Under the pieces are notes generated by a model. That model did no database searches. It was not told the origin of the DNA and worked only from the letters and a program-made list of their open reading frames with translations. Source: Reyranella soli (GTDB taxonomy: Bacteria; Pseudomonadota; Alphaproteobacteria; Reyranellales; Reyranellaceae). From it: DNA of 41,966 nt. The stretch covers positions 1 to 41,966 of the forward strand of contig NZ_BKAJ01000134.1 of assembly GCF_007992495.1 (NCBI RefSeq), in the 5' to 3' direction. Shown here in pieces: positions 30,943 to 40,199 of this stretch. A program made the position numbers and the translations under genes. How positions within the stretch are numbered: the stretch's first letter is position 1; each line of letters begins with the position of its first letter.

Positions 30943-31698
30943 CTAGACCGCGACCGTGAGCGCGCCGTCGATCACCAGGTTGGTGCCGGAGATCCGGCTC
31001 GCCATCGGGCTCGAGATGAAGATGACGCCGTTCGCCACCTCCTCGGCGGTGCCGAACTTGCCCGTCGGGTTGACCTTGAGCGTCGAGGCGAAGAGATCGG
31101 GCATGTTCTTCTCGATGTTCTGCCAGATGCCGCCGTCGAAGTAGGTGTTGCCGGGCGACACGCAGTTGACGCGGATGCCCTTGCCGACGAGCTGGCGGCT
31201 CAGGCCCTTGGCGTAATGGATCAGCGCCGCCTTGATGGCGCCGTAGGAGCCGGCGGCGAAATCGACCTCGAAGCCCGAGACGCTGGAGATCAGCACGATC
31301 GAGCCCGAGCTCGACTTCTCGAGAAACGGCACGGCCGCTTGCACGGCATTGACGGTGTGCATCATGTCGACCGAGAAGGACTTCTGCCAGCTCTCGGCCG
31401 AATCGCCGACCGCGAGCGCGCTCACGTTGCAGACCAGGGCGTCGAGGCCGCCCAGCGCCTCGGCGCTGGCGGCGACCCAGGCCGACAGCGCCGGCCCGTC
31501 GGCGACATCGAGGGCCTGGCCGAACGCCTTCACGCCCTTGGCCTTCAGCGCCGCCACGGTCGCCTCGACCTCGGCGGCGTTGCGGGCACAGATCGACACG
31601 CCGGCGCCCTCGGCGGCGAAACCCTCGGCGATGGCGCGGCCGATGCCCTTGCTGCCGCCGGTCACGGCGACCTTCTTGCCCTTCAATCCGAGATCCAT
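30943..31698 (-). CDS. Short-chain dehydrogenase/reductase
   Basis: The 251-residue product is a classical SDR: cofactor motif TGGSKGIG at 13-20, the LDALVCNVS strand, the catalytic serine in VLISSVSGF and the YxxxK in SYGAIKAALI. An Asp/Arg pattern after strand 2 (ICARNAAE) suggests NADP preference, though this is tentative. GGAGA lies just before the ATG. A 64-bp gap separates it from the upstream ABC ATPase gene, the largest break within the run apart from the one before the Bug gene. It probably oxidises a hydroxyl made by the oxygenase; this is inference. Confidence 0.92.
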   Translation of the reverse strand: MDLGLKGKKVAVTGGSKGIGRAIAEGFAAEGAGVSICARNAAEVEATVAALKAKGVKAFGQALDVADGPALSAWVAASAEALGGLDALVCNVSALAVGDSAESWQKSFSVDMMHTVNAVQAAVPFLEKSSSGSIVLISSVSGFEVDFAAGSYGAIKAALIHYAKGLSRQLVGKGIRVNCVSPGNTYFDGGIWQNIEKNMPDLFASTLKVNPTGKFGTAEEVANGVIFISSPMASRISGTNLVIDGALTVAV

Positions 31699-31762
31699 GA
31701 TCCGTCTCCTTCGTCGCCCGTCCGCAACCCCACCGACGGAGCCGGCAAGGGAGTTGACAATA

Positions 31763-32757
31763 CTACGTCGCGGGCGCCGTCACATGGCAACTCACCTTGC
31801 GCCCCTCGGGCAGGGCGACCAGCGCCGGGTGGGCGCGCTCCAGGCACTGCGGCTGGCGCGCCGGGCAGCGCGAATAGAACGAGCAGTGGCGCGGCGGATC
31901 GATGAAGGACGGCAGCTCGCCGTCGCGTGGCTCGACCTGAGGGATCAGGGCGCGTTCGGACTCGCGCACCACCGGGATCGCCGACAGGAGCGTCTGCGTA
32001 TAGGGATGCAATGGTGCCGCCATGAGCTGGTCGACCGTGCCGACCTCGACGATCTTACCGAAATACATCACCGCCACGCGCTCGGCGATGGCGCGCACCA
32101 CGCCGAAATTATGGGTGACGATCACGTAGGTGAGCGCCCTCTCCTTCTTGAGCGCCATCAGCAGCGCCAGGATGCGGGCCTGCACCGAGACGTCGAGCGC
32201 CGAGGTCGGCTCGTCGAGCACCAGCACGCGCGGTTCCAGCGCCAGCGCGCGGGCGATGTTGACGCGCTGCTTCTGTCCGCCGCTCAGCGACACCGGATAG
32301 CGATTGGCGAAGTCGGCCGGCAGGTGGACGGCTTCGAGGAGATCGCGGATGCGCTCGTCGCGGTCGCGGCGGCCGCGCATGCCGGAGAGCTTCAGCGGCA
32401 GGGCCACGATCTCGCCGACCGTCTGACGCGGGTTCAGCGAGGCGCCGGGGTCCTGGAAGACGATCTGGATCTGCCGGCGCAGGCTGCGCAGGTCGACGCC
32501 GCTGGGCCGCGAGATCTCCTCGCCGTCGAGCACGATGCGGCCGTCGGTCGGCACCGTGACCCGCGCCAGCAGGTTGGCGAGCGTGGTCTTGCCCGAGCCC
32601 GATTCGCCCACGATGGCGAAGACCTCGCCCTCGGCGATGTCCAGCGACACGTCGTCGACGGCGCGCAGGGCCGTCGTAGTCATGCCGAGCCCATCTCCTT
32701 TGCGGCGCACCTTGAAGGCCTTGGTGACGGAGGCGGCCTGCAGGAAGGCGGCGTCGC

Positions 32758-32761
<4 letters not shown>
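31763..32761 (-). CDS. Peptide/opine-type ABC transporter ATP-binding protein (DppF-like)
   Basis: The 332-residue ATPase has Walker A GESGSGKTT, the signature LSGGQKQR, Walker B with DEPTSALD, an H-loop THNFG and the C-terminal oligopeptide-transporter domain with the cysteine cluster CSFYSRCPARQPQC. It is the second ATPase of a DppD/DppF pair. Its ATG overlaps the stop of the DppD-like gene by four bases. Cargo is set by the binding protein and is not known. Confidence 0.93.
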
Positions 32762-33800
<1,039 letters not shown>

Positions 33801-33801
<1 letters not shown>

Positions 33802-34709
33802 CACTCTTCCGAAAAGTAGTCGCGCAGCCCGTCGCCCAGCAGGTTGAAGCTGACGACGGTGATGAAGATGGCGATGCCGGGGAACAGCGACGGCCACCAG
33901 GCTCCCGGCAGATAGTTGCGGCTGGCCGCCACCATCTGGCCCCACTCCGGCGTCGGCGGCCGCGCGCCGGCGCCCAGGAAGGAGAGCGCCGTGCCCGTCA
34001 GCACGGCATAGCCGGCATTGAGCGAGATCGCGACGAGAAGCGGCGAGGAGATGTTGGGCAGGATCTCGCGGAACATGATGTGCATGTCCGAGGCGCCCAG
34101 CGACTTGGCGACCGTAACGTAGGTCTCCTGCTTGCGCGACAAGGTCTGGCCGTGGGCGATGCGCGCGAAGCTGCGCCACCAGACGAAGCCGATGGCGATC
34201 ATGGCGTTGATCAGGCTCGGCCCCAGCAGAACCGTGATGGCGAGCGCCAGCACGAGGGCCGGGATGGCCGAAAAGCCGTCGGTGATGCGCATCAGCACCT
34301 GTTCCAGCGCGCCGCCGTAATAGCCTGCGAACAGGCCGAGCGGCACGCCGATCGTGACGGCGATCGCCAGCACGATCACGGCCATGGACAGCGACCAGCG
34401 TGCGCCTGCCATCACGCGCGTGAGCACATCGCGGCCGACTTCGTCGGTGCCCATCGGATGCGCGAGCGACGGCGGCTGCAAGACGGCGTCGAAGTTCAGC
34501 GAATCGGCGACGTCGTCGGGATAGGGCACGATCCACGGCGCCAGTACCGCGACCACGAGGAGGACCAGCAGGCAGATCGCGCCGGCAAGCGCCAGCCGGT
34601 TGCGCGCGAACCGCGCGAAGCGGCGGCGAAACCCGGTCTTGCGGACGGGAGCTGCTTCCGCCTGATCGGAGACAGCGACGGCCGCCTGGTCGATCGAGGT
34701 GACGGCCAT
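33801..34709 (-). CDS. ABC transporter permease (DppC-like)
   Basis: The 302-residue permease has the long cytoplasmic N-terminus and the helix FARNRLALAGAICLLVLLVVAVLAPWIV, the HPMGTDEVGRDVLTRVMAGAR motif, and the EAA-loop region IAHGQTLSRKQETYVTVAKSLGAS, which contacts the ATPase. It ends LLGDGLRDYF, typical of DppC. It pairs with the DppB-like permease upstream, separated by one base. Confidence 0.93.
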
Positions 34710-34710
34710 G

Positions 34711-35709
34711 CTAGCGCTCCAGCCGAATGCGGGGATCGAGGGCGACGTAGAGCTCCTCGGTCACGAAGTTCACCACGACCACGAACAGGCAGATCACCAG
34801 GGTCACGCCGACGATGGCGTTGTAGTCGTTGGCGAGGATGGCGTCGGCGCCGAAGCGGGCGACGCCGGGCCAGGCAAAGACCTTCTCGACCACGAAGGCG
34901 CCGCCGATCATCAGCGGGAACAGGAAGCCGATCAGCGTCAGGGTCGAGGAGAAGGCATTGCGCAGCACGTACTTGTAGTTGATCAGGAAGCGCGGCATGC
35001 CGACGGCCTGGCTGAAGCCGACATAGGGTTTGGCCAGCTCGTCGAGCATGGAGCTGCGGATCATCGAGGTGATCTGCGCCAGCGGGCCGACCGCGAGCAC
35101 GATCGTCGGCGTGATCAGGTGGCGGGCGGCGTCGCCCATGGCCTTGAAATTACCGCTAAGCAGCGCATCGACCAGATAGAGGCCGGTGATGTGCTCGGGC
35201 GGCGGCCCGGTGATGCGGCCGGTGATCGGCACCAGCGATAGCGCGGCGCCCAGAACGAGCTGGAGCATCAGCGCTGCCCAGAAGTTCGGGAAGGAGACGC
35301 CGGTCAATGACCACAGGCGGCTCGCCTGGTCGACCGGGCCGTTTCGATGCGTCGCCGCCAGGATGCCGAGCGGCACGCCGACGACGATGGCGAGCGCCAG
35401 CGAGCACAGCACCAGCTCGAGCGTGGCCGGCAGGCGCTCGCGGACGATCGTGCCGACGTCGCGCGGTTCCATCAGGGATACGCCGAAATTGCCGTCGAGC
35501 AAGCCGCGCAGATAGGCGAGGTACTGGACCTGCAGCGGCTTATCCATGCCCATCTGGACGCGGAACTTCTCGACCTGCTCCTTGGTCGCCCCGTCGCCCA
35601 GTGCGGCGCCGACCGGATCGCCCGGCAGCACCCGCACCAGCACGAACATCAGCAGCGACACGAACAGCAGCACCACCAGCATGTTGAGGACACGGCGCAG
35701 GAACCTCAT
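34711..35709 (-). CDS. ABC transporter permease (DppB-like)
   Basis: The 332-residue permease has the N-terminal helix with VLVRVLPGDPVGAALG, the family motif DGNFGVSLMEPRDVGTIV, an EAA-type loop (SSMLDELAKPYVGFSQAVGMPRF) and the C-terminal YVALDPRIRLER. Six membrane helices are expected. The start is the ATG at 35709; a much longer upstream frame is a shadow of the binding-protein gene. The gap to the binding-protein stop is 14 bp. Confidence 0.93.
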   Translation of the reverse strand: MRFLRRVLNMLVVLLFVSLLMFVLVRVLPGDPVGAALGDGATKEQVEKFRVQMGMDKPLQVQYLAYLRGLLDGNFGVSLMEPRDVGTIVRERLPATLELVLCSLALAIVVGVPLGILAATHRNGPVDQASRLWSLTGVSFPNFWAALMLQLVLGAALSLVPITGRITGPPPEHITGLYLVDALLSGNFKAMGDAARHLITPTIVLAVGPLAQITSMIRSSMLDELAKPYVGFSQAVGMPRFLINYKYVLRNAFSSTLTLIGFLFPLMIGGAFVVEKVFAWPGVARFGADAILANDYNAIVGVTLVICLFVVVVNFVTEELYVALDPRIRLER

Positions 35710-35723
35710 GGTGCCGCCCGCCC

Positions 35724-37367
35724 TTACTTCGACTGGTTGGCGACGAAGTCGGGATCCTTCGTGTCGAAGCGGAAGGTCTCGAAGCGGTACTCGTACTGCG
35801 AGGAGCCCCCGTCCTGCTTGGCCGCCTTGACGAGGTACTTCCAGCGCGGCTGCACGCGGATGTCGTTGTGCGCGAAGATGGCCGGCGCCTCGGCCGCGAT
35901 CTTCTTCTGGGCCTCGCAGTAGAGCGCATACTGCTCGGGCGCCCCGTCCGGCAGCAGCGAGGCCTTGTCCATCAGCGCCGTGACCTCGGGATTCTCCCAG
36001 TAGATGCCGCCGCTGGGATAGGGCGCGCCCCAGCCCTTCTTCGTATAGAAGCTGAGCAGCGGGCTGGGATGGCGCACGCGCGCCGAATCGTAGAAGAACA
36101 CGAAGGGATAGGCCGATTCGGGCTTGGTCTGGGCGGCCACGATGTCGGTCCAGCGCACGGTCTTGACCTCGGCATTGAGGCCGATCCTCTTGAGGTTCAG
36201 CGTCAGCAGCAACCCGACCTTCTCGAACGGCTCGGAGCCCGCCGTCGAGGCGTACTCGAGCTTGAACTTCTTGAGGTCGTCGGCCGAATACTTCGACTTG
36301 GCGATGTATTCCGCCGCCTTCTTCATGTCGTACTCGTAAGTCGCGATGCCCTCGCACTTGCCGAGCAGCGCCTCCGGCACGGGGCCCTTCAGCCGGATGC
36401 CGCCGGAATAGATCTTGTTCATCGCCGTGCTGGCGTCGAAGGCGTGCGAGATCGCCTTGCGCACGTTGACGTCGTCGAGCGGCGGCTTGGTGGTGTTCAT
36501 GACCACGTAGTAGTTGTTCAGCGTCGGCCACTGATCGACCGCGAACTTCGGGTTGTCGGCGAAGATCTTGACGCGCGGCGGCGAGGGGCTGACCAGGCTG
36601 ACGTCGAACTCGCCGGCCAGCATCTTGTTCTCGAGCGTCACGATCTCGGGGATGATGCGCAGCTTGACCTCGACCGGCGCGCCGGGCTCGAACGGCCGCA
36701 GCTTGTAACCCTCGAAGGCCTTGAGCGTGATGCCCTCGCCGGCCTTGAAGTCGGCGATGTAGTACGGGCCCGAGCCGGCGTCCTTGCTCTGCAGGTACTT
36801 CACGCCGTAGTCGCCGAATTCGCCGTACTGGCCCTCGGCCTTGTTGGCCATCAGGAGCTTGCCGTTCAGGATCTTGAGGTTGACCAGGGCGCGGATGAAG
36901 GTCGGGTCGACCTCCTTCAGGTTGAAGCGGACCGTGCGCGGATCGACGACCTCGATCTTGTCCTTGTCGACGTTGCGCAGATAGCCGCCGACGAGGCCCG
37001 GCAGGGTGAGCACGCGGCGCATCGAGAAGGCGATGTCGTCGGCCTCGACCGGCTTGCCGTCGTGGAACAGCACGTCGTCGCGCAGGTGGAAGGTGTAGGT
37101 CTTGCGGTCGTCCGAGACGTCCCACGACTTGGCGATCCACGGCACCACGGTGTTGTCGGGCATCGGCATCACCAGCATATCGTAGACATTGAGCACGATG
37201 ATGTTCTCGCCGTAGTTGGTGGCGCGCGCCGGATCGAGGGTCGAGACCTCGAGGGTGAGGCCGGCACGCAGCACCGGCTTGGCGGCGTCGGCCCGGACGG
37301 TGGCAGGCGCGATGGCGGAAACCAATGCGAATGCGGCCAGCGCCGCGGTGATCGAGAACGCTTTCAC
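35724..37367 (-). CDS. Family-5 extracellular solute-binding protein
   Basis: The 547-residue precursor starts with a signal peptide (MKAFSITAALAAFALVSAIA, cleaved near VRA-DA). The mature protein matches the SBP_bac_5 (DppA/OppA-like) family: LRAGLTLEVSTLDPARAT, WDVSDDRKTYTFHLRDDVLFHDGKPVEADDIAFSM, GSGPYYI, and DVNVRKAISHAFD. It should deliver a peptide, opine or related cation-bearing compound to the downstream permeases. The start is a GTG at 37367 that overlaps the oxygenase stop as GTGA, with GAAGGA upstream, so importer and oxygenase are translationally coupled. Confidence 0.92.
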   Translation of the reverse strand: MKAFSITAALAAFALVSAIAPATVRADAAKPVLRAGLTLEVSTLDPARATNYGENIIVLNVYDMLVMPMPDNTVVPWIAKSWDVSDDRKTYTFHLRDDVLFHDGKPVEADDIAFSMRRVLTLPGLVGGYLRNVDKDKIEVVDPRTVRFNLKEVDPTFIRALVNLKILNGKLLMANKAEGQYGEFGDYGVKYLQSKDAGSGPYYIADFKAGEGITLKAFEGYKLRPFEPGAPVEVKLRIIPEIVTLENKMLAGEFDVSLVSPSPPRVKIFADNPKFAVDQWPTLNNYYVVMNTTKPPLDDVNVRKAISHAFDASTAMNKIYSGGIRLKGPVPEALLGKCEGIATYEYDMKKAAEYIAKSKYSADDLKKFKLEYASTAGSEPFEKVGLLLTLNLKRIGLNAEVKTVRWTDIVAAQTKPESAYPFVFFYDSARVRHPSPLLSFYTKKGWGAPYPSGGIYWENPEVTALMDKASLLPDGAPEQYALYCEAQKKIAAEAPAIFAHNDIRVQPRWKYLVKAAKQDGGSSQYEYRFETFRFDTKDPDFVANQSK

Positions 37368-38419
37368 AACTCTATCCTTCTCAGGCGTGTCAGGGGCTTC
37401 GGCGCGGTGTAGTCGGTCGTGTACCAGGCCATGTATTCGGCGTAGGTCATCGGCTCGTACTGGAAGGGATTGTCGTCCGACTTGCAGCTCGGCAGGCAAT
37501 CCATGACCCAGTCGCGGTTGACGTCGAGGAAGAACGGCATGGCGTAGCGCTCTTCCGGCGACAGGTTGACGACCTGATGCGGCGTCGACATGCAGCGGTT
37601 GTTGCTCCAGCGGCGCAGCATGTTGCCGCTGTTGACCACGAAGCTGCCCGGCACCGCGGGCACGTCGACCCATCGGCCATCGGTCCGCCGCACCTGCAGG
37701 CCCTGCACGCGATTGTAGGGCAGCAGGGTCATGAAGCTGGTGTCGGTGTGCGGCGGCAGGCCTTGCTCCCGCTCGCCGAGCGTGGCCTGGCGCGGGTAAC
37801 GAGAGATACGCAGCGTGTACATCGGATCGACGAAGGCCTGGTCGAACCAGTCGACCGGCAGGTCGAGCGCGGTGGCATAGAGCGGCAGGAGCGACTTGCC
37901 GAGCGCCTCGAGCGCGCGTGCATAGCCCACCATGGCGTCGCGGAAACCGGGCGCCGACGGCTCCGGCGGCCACTGGTTGGGCGCGCGGAAGCGCTTGCCG
38001 GCCAGCACGTCGGGATGATCGGGCGCGAGGTCGGCCTTCATGAAGAAGGATTCGGCGGCGGCAGTGACCTGCCGCTTGGCGTTCAGGTCGGACGTCGGAC
38101 GATTGTAGAGAGAGCGCATCGGCGTGTAGCCGATGTTGTGCTGGTTCTTCAGCAGCGGCAGCTTGACGTCTTCGGGCAGCGCGAAGAACCCGCGCACGGC
38201 TTCATAGGTCCGATCGATCGTGGCCTGCGGCACGCCATGATTGACGATCAGGTAGAAGCCGACTTTTTCCAGCGCAGTGCGCAACTGCGCGGCGCAGGAT
38301 TCCATGCCACCCGACGTGCCGGCACGGAAGGGCGCAAGGTCGATCACGGGGATTTCGTACACGGCTCCGGTCTGCACCGCCTGTACCGGCGTCAAATACT
38401 CCTTCACCTGCACATTCAT
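37364..38419 (-). CDS. Isopenicillin-N-synthase-like 2-oxoglutarate/Fe(II) oxygenase
   Basis: The 351-residue product has the DIOX_N lead (YEIPVIDLAPFR ... GFYLIVNHGVP) and the 2OG-FeII_Oxy core with metal ligands His224 and Asp226 (PPHTDTSFMTLL) and His281 (TPHQVVN). The 2-oxoglutarate-binding R-x-S motif reads Arg291-Tyr-Ala, so the usual serine is replaced. The family hydroxylates or desaturates small molecules. It is the first gene of the eleven-gene run and directly coupled to the importer's binding protein, suggesting that it acts on the imported compound. A 22-bp palindrome lies 32 bp upstream. Confidence 0.9.
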   Translation of the reverse strand: MNVQVKEYLTPVQAVQTGAVYEIPVIDLAPFRAGTSGGMESCAAQLRTALEKVGFYLIVNHGVPQATIDRTYEAVRGFFALPEDVKLPLLKNQHNIGYTPMRSLYNRPTSDLNAKRQVTAAAESFFMKADLAPDHPDVLAGKRFRAPNQWPPEPSAPGFRDAMVGYARALEALGKSLLPLYATALDLPVDWFDQAFVDPMYTLRISRYPRQATLGEREQGLPPHTDTSFMTLLPYNRVQGLQVRRTDGRWVDVPAVPGSFVVNSGNMLRRWSNNRCMSTPHQVVNLSPEERYAMPFFLDVNRDWVMDCLPSCKSDDNPFQYEPMTYAEYMAWYTTDYTAPKPLTRLRRIEL

Positions 38420-38450
38420 CGGGCCCTCTCTACGCTACGCTGGAACGGAC

Positions 38451-38472
38451 GCTTGTGGGGAATTGCACAAGC
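38451..38472. promoter_or_regulatory. Operator-like palindrome upstream of the oxygenase/importer operon
   Basis: GCTTGTG (38451-38457) and CACAAGC (38466-38472) form a perfect 7-bp inverted repeat around an 8-bp centre. It lies 32-53 bp upstream of the oxygenase start, where a repressor of a catabolic operon would bind. GntR- or LacI-type dimers use sites of this size; no regulator gene is adjacent. Confidence 0.5.
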
Positions 38473-38520
38473 AATAAACATTCCAGCCGCGTCGGCGGCG
38501 CCTGCGCGACCGTGATTGCG

Positions 38521-38573
38521 GGCATGCACGCGGCACATTCACCGCACGCAGCATGCCAGGGTGAAAAATTCAC
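38521..38573. promoter_or_regulatory. Nested inverted repeats in the divergent promoter region
   Basis: GGCATGC at 38521-38527 mirrors GCATGCC at 38551-38557, and GTGAA at 38561-38565 mirrors TTCAC at 38569-38573 across AAA. Both are perfect. They may be regulator sites for the divergent operons. Confidence 0.35.
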
Positions 38574-38630
38574 TCCGCCTGGAAGAGGCAATGGCGAGGT
38601 CTCGCTCTCTCGACCTGGTGGATCAGCGGG

Positions 38631-38724
38631 AACTGCGAAAACCAAAGCCGCGATGCGACGCACGCTGCTTTTGGTCGGTCTCGTTGGGCTCGCTGCCGGG
38701 CCAGACGGCGAGGCTTTACCAGCG
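38631..38724 (-). pseudogene. Decayed 5' end of a Bug-type substrate-binding protein gene
   Basis: Bases 38631-38664 match 29871-29904 at 31 of 34 positions, covering the GTG start and signal-peptide codons (VRRIAALVFAV against VRRIAAFVFAV). Further upstream of the start, GGCTTTACCAGCG at 38712-38724 is identical to 29951-29963, at the same distance within one base. Past the eleventh codon the similarity ends and the frame has no Bug features. It is therefore the start and leader of a lost or truncated paralogue of the Bug gene at 28935-29903. Confidence 0.65.
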
Positions 38725-38748
38725 GCACGACGGGCGTAGACTTCCCGC

Positions 38749-39597
38749 ATGCAGATTGAACGGCCTCATCCCAAGATCGGCGCCCTGGTCAGCGGCGTCG
38801 ACGTCCGTTCGCTCTCCGACGAGGAGTGGCGAACGCTCTATCAGACGTGGCTCGACAGCATCGTCATGGTGGTGCGCGGCCAGGCCCTAACGAAGGAAGA
38901 ATTTTTGGCTTACTCGCGCCGCTTCGGCCGGCTGAAGCCGCATCGCGTGAGAAAGACGCGCGATCCCGACCATGCCGAGCTCACTGTCATGGGCATCGGC
39001 ACCAGGAAAGCCGACGGCCAGGTCAACCAGGTAATCTACAATCGCGGCGGCCACTGGCACACCGATTCGCCGTGGGACGCCGAGATCTGCAAGGGCACGC
39101 AGCTCTACGGCGTCGCCATTCCCTCGAGCGGCGGCGACACCGCCTTCGCCAGCATGTACGAGGCCTACGCGGCCCTGCCCGACAGCCTCAAGCAGCGCAT
39201 CGCCGGGCTCAAGGCCGAGTACATCTACGGCGGCAAGAAGCGCGAGGGTCATGAGCTGCTGGAGCCGGAGGACCGGCAGAAGCCGCCGGCCGTCTATCCC
39301 ATCGTGCGCGTGCACGAAGAGACAGGCCGCACCTCGCTCTACGCCAATCCTCATCACATCGTGCGCATCCAGGGGCTGAGCGAGGCCGAGAGCGATGCCC
39401 TGGTCAAGGAGCTCACGCCCTACATGGTCGAGACACCGGCGCAGTACCAGCACCAGTGGCGCGTCGGCGACATCGTGATCTGGGACAATCGCTGCGGCCT
39501 GCACAAGGCCTGCGGCGGCTATCCGCTCGACGAGGCGCGCGTCCACTGGCGCACGACGATCATGCAGGACGAGGCAGAACGGCGGGTTGCCGCCTGA
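38749..39597 (+). CDS. TauD/TfdA-family 2-oxoglutarate dioxygenase
   Basis: The 282-residue product has the TauD signatures: LVSGVDVRSLSDEEW, VVRGQ, FGRLKPH, the metal pair His104 and Asp106 in GGHWHTDSPW, and the distal His252 in WDNRCGLHKA with an arginine in RVHWRTT for 2-oxoglutarate. Family members oxidise sulfonates, phenoxyacetates or other carboxylates. It heads the plus-strand trio with the CoxG-like and ThDP genes (2 bp gap, then 4 bp overlap). The pairing with a second, unrelated 2OG oxygenase on the other strand is notable. Substrate unknown. Confidence 0.92.
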   Translation: MQIERPHPKIGALVSGVDVRSLSDEEWRTLYQTWLDSIVMVVRGQALTKEEFLAYSRRFGRLKPHRVRKTRDPDHAELTVMGIGTRKADGQVNQVIYNRGGHWHTDSPWDAEICKGTQLYGVAIPSSGGDTAFASMYEAYAALPDSLKQRIAGLKAEYIYGGKKREGHELLEPEDRQKPPAVYPIVRVHEETGRTSLYANPHHIVRIQGLSEAESDALVKELTPYMVETPAQYQHQWRVGDIVIWDNRCGLHKACGGYPLDEARVHWRTTIMQDEAERRVAA

Positions 39598-39599
39598 CC

Positions 39600-40199
39600 A
39601 TGCCGTCTCTCAGCGAGCAGACCACGATCCCGTTGCCCGCCGATGACGTCTGGCCACTATTGAGCGACCCCGCGCTGGTCGCCTCGTGCATTCCCGGCGC
39701 CAGCCTTTCTCCTGACCAGGGCGACGGGCTGTGGCGCGGCTCGGTGCGCGTGAAGTTCGGCCCGACCGTTGCGGTGTTCCGCGGCGAGGCCACGCTCGCC
39801 TTCGATCACACCCAGCGCACCTGCACCATCGAGGGGCGTGGCATCGACGGCCGCGGCGCCTCGCGCGCGCTGGCCTCGGGCAACGTCAAGGTCACGGGCA
39901 AGGAGACGACCGAGCTCGCCATCGACGGCAGCTTCAGCGTCTCGGGTCCGCTCGAAACCTTCGCCAATGCCGGCGGCGTGCATGTCGCGCGCGCCCTGCT
40001 CGGCGAATTCTCGACCAATCTCGCCAAGCTGGTGGCCGAGCGACGACCGGCGGCAGCCACGCCGCAGGCGTCGCCGGAGCCAGCACCGATACCACCATCG
40101 CCGCCGCCCGCCGCCGAGCTGAGCGCGGGCAACCTCATGTGGCGCGCATTCCTGTCGTGGTTGCGCAGCCTCTTCGGAAAAAGGGAGACCCCGAGATGA
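39600..40199 (+). CDS. CoxG-like SRPBCC-family protein
   Basis: The 199-residue product begins with the CoxG/SRPBCC lipid-binding fold: IPLPADDVWPLLSDPALVASCIPGA, a WRGSVRVKFGP strand, GRGIDGRGASRA, and VARALLGEFSTNLAKLV. A Pro/Ala linker (about 150-172) leads to a C-terminal amphipathic or membrane helix (NLMWRAFLSWLRSLFG). CoxG accompanies carbon-monoxide or molybdenum hydroxylases and can bind quinone; here no hydroxylase subunits are nearby. Its stop overlaps the next ATG as ATGA, tying it to the ThDP enzyme. Confidence 0.85.
   Translation: MPSLSEQTTIPLPADDVWPLLSDPALVASCIPGASLSPDQGDGLWRGSVRVKFGPTVAVFRGEATLAFDHTQRTCTIEGRGIDGRGASRALASGNVKVTGKETTELAIDGSFSVSGPLETFANAGGVHVARALLGEFSTNLAKLVAERRPAAATPQASPEPAPIPPSPPPAAELSAGNLMWRAFLSWLRSLFGKRETPR

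Larger units (their letters stand above)
38420..38748. other. Divergent intergenic region with palindromes and a gene relic
   Basis: These 329 bp separate the divergent oxygenase and TauD-like genes. No intact gene is seen. The left part holds operator-like inverted repeats and the right part holds a decayed 5' end of a Bug-type gene (separate entries). Promoters for both operons should lie here. Confidence 0.7.

Noticed and set aside
35868..37412. 514-codon plus-strand frame opposite the binding-protein gene
   Set aside because: Shadow of the minus-strand solute-binding protein, with no family features.
39731..40199. Long frame fusing the CoxG-like region to the ThDP enzyme
   Set aside because: The CoxG-like protein is encoded in another frame; the ThDP gene has its own ATG at 40196 with AAGGGAG and a 4-bp overlap.
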